In this document: positions 34,276-37,650 of the stretch, in pieces | Layout of the letters: the number at the start of each line of letters is the position of its first letter | Numbering within the stretch: the stretch's first letter is position 1 | Source of the DNA: Bacteroidales bacterium | Lineage (GTDB): Bacteria > Bacteroidota > Bacteroidia > Bacteroidales > Muribaculaceae | Direction: 5' to 3' | DNA: 37,650 bases | NCBI GenBank assembly: GCA_020860515.1 | Contig: JAJBUG010000010.1 | Location: 1 to 37,650 of the forward strand | Notes under the pieces: generated by a model | What the model was told of the DNA's origin: nothing | Database searches by the model: none | What the model saw: the letters and a program-made list of their open reading frames with translations, nothing else | Translations under genes and position numbers: made by a program

Positions 34276-34836
34276 ATGAATGTAATACAAACCGCAATCC
34301 CCGGCGTGGTAATCATCGAACCCCGCATCTTCTATGACCCACGCGGCTACTTCTTCGAGAGTTACAACCATCGCGACTTCAGCGAAAAGGTGGCCAACGT
34401 AGAGTTCGTGCAAGACAACCAGAGCTGCAGCAGTCGCGGTGTAATGCGCGGTCTGCATTTCCAGCTCCCGCCTCACACCCAAGCCAAGCTGGTGCGCTGC
34501 GTCGAAGGCGCAGTCCTTGATGTGGCTGTTGACATCCGCAAAGGCTCCCCTACCTACGGCCAACATGTGGCCGTGGAGCTCACAGCTGAGAACCATCGCC
34601 AGTTCTTTGTGCCCCGAGGCTTTGCCCACGGCTTTGCTGTGCTAAGCGAAAGGGCTGTGTTTCAGTACAAGTGCGACAACTACTATGCTCCTGCCGCTGA
34701 TGCAGGCATCTCGATCCTCGACCCCGACTTGGGCATCGACTGGCGCATACCCACCGCAGAGGCAATCCTCAGTGAGAAAGACACTCGCCATCCCCTGCTT
34801 AAAGATTTTGAGTCACCTTTCACCTTCACAGCCTAA
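34276..34836 (+). CDS. rfbC: dTDP-4-dehydrorhamnose 3,5-epimerase
   Basis: A 186-residue cupin with the RmlC catalytic pair H61 (RGLHFQLPP) and Y131 (FQYKCDNYY), plus DPRGYFFESY near the start. It makes dTDP-4-keto-L-rhamnose, step three of dTDP-L-rhamnose synthesis. The frame extends upstream to 34162, but that part spans the promoter, so the ATG at 34276 is used. rfbB follows after 5 bases. rfbA and rfbD are not in the window. Confidence 0.97.
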   Translation: MNVIQTAIPGVVIIEPRIFYDPRGYFFESYNHRDFSEKVANVEFVQDNQSCSSRGVMRGLHFQLPPHTQAKLVRCVEGAVLDVAVDIRKGSPTYGQHVAVELTAENHRQFFVPRGFAHGFAVLSERAVFQYKCDNYYAPAADAGISILDPDLGIDWRIPTAEAILSEKDTRHPLLKDFESPFTFTA

Positions 34837-34841
34837 AAGAA

Positions 34842-35978
34842 ATGAAACGCAATATCATCATCACCGGCGGGGCCGGTTTCATTGGCAGCCATGTGGTGCG
34901 CCTGTTTGTAAACAAGTACCCCGATTATCGCATAATCAATGTTGACAAGCTCACCTATGCTGGCAATCTTGCCAACTTAGTTGACATCGAGGACAAGCCC
35001 AACTACACATTTGTCAAGGCCGACATCTGTGATTACGACAAGATGCTGGAGCTGATGCGTCAATATGATGTGGATGGCGTAATCCACCTCGCTGCCGAGA
35101 GCCATGTTGACCGCAGCATCAAGGATCCTTTCACTTTTGCCCGCACCAATGTAATGGGCACTCTCAGCTTATTGCAAGCAGCAAAAGTGTATTGGGATAG
35201 CAAGCCCGAGAAATACGAAGGCAAGCGCTTCTATCATATCTCGACTGATGAGGTTTACGGCGCACTTGAGCTCACACACCCAGAGGGTCTTGAGCCTCCC
35301 TTCACCACCAAGGCCTCATCCGGCCAGCATCATGAAGCATACGGCGAAGAGTTCTTCTTGGAGACTACCAAGTACAATCCTCATTCCCCCTACTCGGCCT
35401 CTAAGGCCAGCAGCGACCATTTTGTACGCGCATATCACGACACCTACGGGCTGCCTACTATCGTGACCAATTGCAGCAACAATTATGGTCCTTATCAGTT
35501 CCCCGAAAAGCTGATCCCTCTCTTCATCAACAATATCCGTCACCGCAAGCCTCTGCCTGTGTACGGCAAAGGCGAGAACGTGCGCGACTGGCTCTTTGTT
35601 GAGGATCATGCCCGCGCCATTGACCAGATTTTCCACGAGGGCAAAGTTGCTGAGACCTACAATATCGGCGGCTTCAACGAGTGGAAGAATATCGACATCA
35701 TCCGCGTAGTAATCAACACCGTCGACCGCCTGCTGGGCCGCAAGGAAGGTGAAGACCTGGATCTTATTACCTTCGTCACCGACCGTGCTGGCCACGATAT
35801 GCGATATGCCATCGACAGTCGCAAGCTTCAAGCCGAACTTGGCTGGGAGCCAAGCCTCCAATTCGAGGAGGGCATTGAGCGCACTGTCCGCTGGTACCTC
35901 GACAACCAGGAGTGGATGGATCGCATCACATCGGGCGAATACGAGAAGTATTACGAGGATATGTACAAAAATCGATAG
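34842..35978 (+). CDS. rfbB: dTDP-glucose 4,6-dehydratase
   Basis: A 378-residue extended SDR enzyme: GGAGFIGSH for NAD binding (7-15), STDEVYG in the active site, and Y184-x-x-x-K188 in YSASKASSDH. It converts dTDP-glucose to dTDP-4-keto-6-deoxyglucose, step two of the dTDP-rhamnose route, used for O-antigen or capsule. It is slightly longer than the E. coli protein (361 aa), with a normal C-terminus. It is co-transcribed with rfbC. Confidence 0.97.
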   Translation: MKRNIIITGGAGFIGSHVVRLFVNKYPDYRIINVDKLTYAGNLANLVDIEDKPNYTFVKADICDYDKMLELMRQYDVDGVIHLAAESHVDRSIKDPFTFARTNVMGTLSLLQAAKVYWDSKPEKYEGKRFYHISTDEVYGALELTHPEGLEPPFTTKASSGQHHEAYGEEFFLETTKYNPHSPYSASKASSDHFVRAYHDTYGLPTIVTNCSNNYGPYQFPEKLIPLFINNIRHRKPLPVYGKGENVRDWLFVEDHARAIDQIFHEGKVAETYNIGGFNEWKNIDIIRVVINTVDRLLGRKEGEDLDLITFVTDRAGHDMRYAIDSRKLQAELGWEPSLQFEEGIERTVRWYLDNQEWMDRITSGEYEKYYEDMYKNR

Positions 35979-36025
35979 CGATTTCGATGAACCAAGGCGC
36001 ACATTAAATTGTATTAAATATAGTT

Positions 36026-36058
36026 AACAAAAAGCCTATTTTTAGGCTTTTTGTTATT
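36026..36058 (+). terminator. Rho-independent terminator after rfbB
   Basis: AACAAAAAGCCTA (36026-36038) pairs with its exact complement at 36043-36055 around a TTTT loop, with a T run in the right arm. Confidence 0.88.
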
Positions 36059-36090
36059 ATCAACATCACTAACCATCTAACCCTTATCTT

Positions 36091-37626
36091 ATGAGTGCAT
36101 TAGCCTACATGGTTTTCACTTCGGAGAACATTATCTTGATTGGAGCCGTGCTATTGATAGCCGGCGTGTTGTTTGGAAAATTCAGTTATCGCATGGGCCT
36201 CCCCCTGCTGCTTGTGTTCCTGCTGGTGGGCATGGGCTTCGGCGTGGATGGGCTGGGCGTGCAGTTCAGCGACATGCATACTGCCCAATTCATCGGCATG
36301 GTGGCATTGTGCGTAATCTTGTTTTCCGGTGGTCTCGACACCAAGTATTCATCAATCCGACCCGTGTTGGCTCAAGGCTTGGTGCTTAGCACTCTGGGGG
36401 TATTGCTCACCGCGCTGCTTACTGGCATATTCGTGTGGTGGCTGTCGGGGATGCCATGGACCAACATCCATTTCGCCCTGCTGCCTTCGCTCTTGCTGGC
36501 AGCTACTATGGCCTCTACTGATTCAGCCTCCGTATTCGGCATCCTTGGCTCGCAAAAGGTAGGGCTGAAAGAAAATCTGCGACCCACATTGGAGCTGGAG
36601 AGCGGCTCCAACGACCCCATGGCCTATATGCTCACTCTGATTCTGATTGAGACCATCCAGCTCGGAGGAAAGCTTACAGTGGGGGTGCTGTTGGTGCAGT
36701 TAGTGCAGCAATTTGCCATCGGCGGGCTCGCCGGCTTCGCTATCGGCAAATTCTCGGAATGGCTGATTAAGACCTACAAGCGCTTGGGTGGCGAGCATGA
36801 CACTGAAGATGAGGGCCAGGCCTCGTCGATGGTTGCCATCTTGGCTCTTGGCAGCGCTTTCTTGGCATTTGCCTTGGCTGATATTTTCAATGGCAATGGT
36901 TATTTGGCAGTGTACATCTGCGGCATTGTGCTTGGCAATTCAGCTGCCCCATTCAAGCGCGGCATGTCGCGCTTTATGAGCGGCATCAGCTGGCTATGCC
37001 AAATCATCGTGTTCTTGATGCTTGGCTTGCTCGTGAATCCTCATGAGATGCTCGGGGTAGCTGCTGTGTCGCTATTGATTGGCGTGTTCATGATCATTTT
37101 GGGCCGTCCGCTGAGCGTATTCCTCTGCCTTCTCCCATTCCGCAAAATGACCTTCAAGGCCAAATGCTTTGTGTCATGGGTAGGCTTGCGCGGAGCAGTG
37201 CCAATCATCTTTGCCACTTATCCAGTGGTAGCAGGCGTGGAGGGTGCTTCTCAGATTTTCAATATTGTATTCTTCGTAACCCTGCTCTCACTCATAATTC
37301 AAGGCACTACTGTGATATCCGCGTCACGCAAACTTGGCCTGACCGAGAATCCGCCTATCGATGAAGAGGAATTCGGCGTTGAAATTGCAGAGTCCTCGCC
37401 TACAGCCCTGCACACGATGCTGCTCACCGAAAGCGACCTCGCCAAGGGAAATACCCTGCGCGACATGTCGCTGCCCAAGGGAACCTTGGTGATGATGATT
37501 CGCCGAGGCGACCAGCACATCATTCCCAATGGCACCCTTACGCTGCTCCCCGGAGATGTGCTGCTGTTAATCTCAGAAAAAGAAAAGGAAGCCCCTAAGG
37601 CTCCCCAAATTGATATCTGGCAATAA
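36091..37626 (+). CDS. CPA1-type K+/H+ (or Na+/H+) antiporter with RCK_C domain
   Basis: About twelve or thirteen membrane segments cover ~1-400. The CPA ion-binding motifs are present: TDSASVFG (143-150) and ESGSNDPMAYM, with N174 and D175. Residues ~430-505 form a TrkA-C/RCK_C domain (TLRDMSLPKGTLVMMIRRG, LLPGDVLLLIS), a plan shared with NhaP2/CvrA potassium/proton antiporters. The protein would control cytoplasmic K+ and pH. The leader contains no clear TAnnTTTG box. It has no functional link to the rfb genes before it. Confidence 0.93.
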   Translation: MSALAYMVFTSENIILIGAVLLIAGVLFGKFSYRMGLPLLLVFLLVGMGFGVDGLGVQFSDMHTAQFIGMVALCVILFSGGLDTKYSSIRPVLAQGLVLSTLGVLLTALLTGIFVWWLSGMPWTNIHFALLPSLLLAATMASTDSASVFGILGSQKVGLKENLRPTLELESGSNDPMAYMLTLILIETIQLGGKLTVGVLLVQLVQQFAIGGLAGFAIGKFSEWLIKTYKRLGGEHDTEDEGQASSMVAILALGSAFLAFALADIFNGNGYLAVYICGIVLGNSAAPFKRGMSRFMSGISWLCQIIVFLMLGLLVNPHEMLGVAAVSLLIGVFMIILGRPLSVFLCLLPFRKMTFKAKCFVSWVGLRGAVPIIFATYPVVAGVEGASQIFNIVFFVTLLSLIIQGTTVISASRKLGLTENPPIDEEEFGVEIAESSPTALHTMLLTESDLAKGNTLRDMSLPKGTLVMMIRRGDQHIIPNGTLTLLPGDVLLLISEKEKEAPKAPQIDIWQ

Positions 37627-37636
37627 ACGTCTATTA

Positions 37637-37650
37637 CAAAGACTAAAGAC
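37637..37650. repeat. Start of another 7-bp array at the window edge
   Basis: CAAAGAC and TAAAGAC are two consecutive 7-base units ten bases after the antiporter stop, cut by the window end. They are the complement type of the array at 32700-32776. Confidence 0.6.

Overview
The window reads as an ordinary chromosomal stretch of a Bacteroidales bacterium, probably a gut-type member; family placement (Muribaculaceae, Prevotellaceae or Barnesiellaceae) cannot be settled by eye. The signs are a fused lpxC-fabZ gene, an acidic Bacteroidales-type malate dehydrogenase, lipoproteins with Asp/Glu/Ser soon after the lipobox cysteine, a DUF4251 lipoprotein, and promoters of the Bacteroidetes type (TTTG, about 20 bases, TAnnTTTG). 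No phage, transposon, CRISPR array, tRNA or rRNA was seen.

Layout. 1-4600: a phosphoethanolamine-transferase-like membrane enzyme, a small unknown protein, an S24/LexA-like regulator and a CitC-like citrate lyase ligase with an extra C-terminal region. 4600-9650: a DcaP-like porin divergent from an MFS transporter, a small Ala-rich helical protein, and a GH29 fucosidase lipoprotein. 9800-15090: a RelA/SpoT protein with an eroded hydrolase site, a lipoprotein and an M3 peptidase, apparently co-transcribed. 15090-21660: a candidate structured small RNA, a beta-helix lipoprotein, an S66 LD-carboxypeptidase, a DUF4251 lipoprotein, rsmG and an S9 peptidase. 21770-27900: a CvfB-like S1 protein, then lpxD, lpxC-fabZ, lpxA, the RNase P RNA gene rnpB, a DUF695 gene and cdsA, an envelope-lipid block. 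27960-34120: phosphohexomutase, mdh, an RluA-type pseudouridine synthase, fmt and rarA. 34270-37630: rfbC, rfbB and a CPA-type cation/proton antiporter.

The most unusual signal lies between the genes. Many junctions carry short tandem arrays whose unit is 7 bp, with different unit sequences (TAAAACG, GACAAAT/TACAAAT, GTCTTTA, AATGAAT, AACCAAA types). They run directly into start and stop codons, and several encode protein ends. One junction has a 9-bp array and another an approximately 8-bp one. Some arrays are inverted, forming long hairpins whose arms differ by exactly one heptad. The second notable item is an orphan promoter plus intrinsic terminator on the minus strand at about 15090-15295, enclosing roughly 165 nt with no convincing ORF. 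The third is a 12-bp dyad overlapping the -33 box in front of lpxD, placed like an operator for the lipid A operon.
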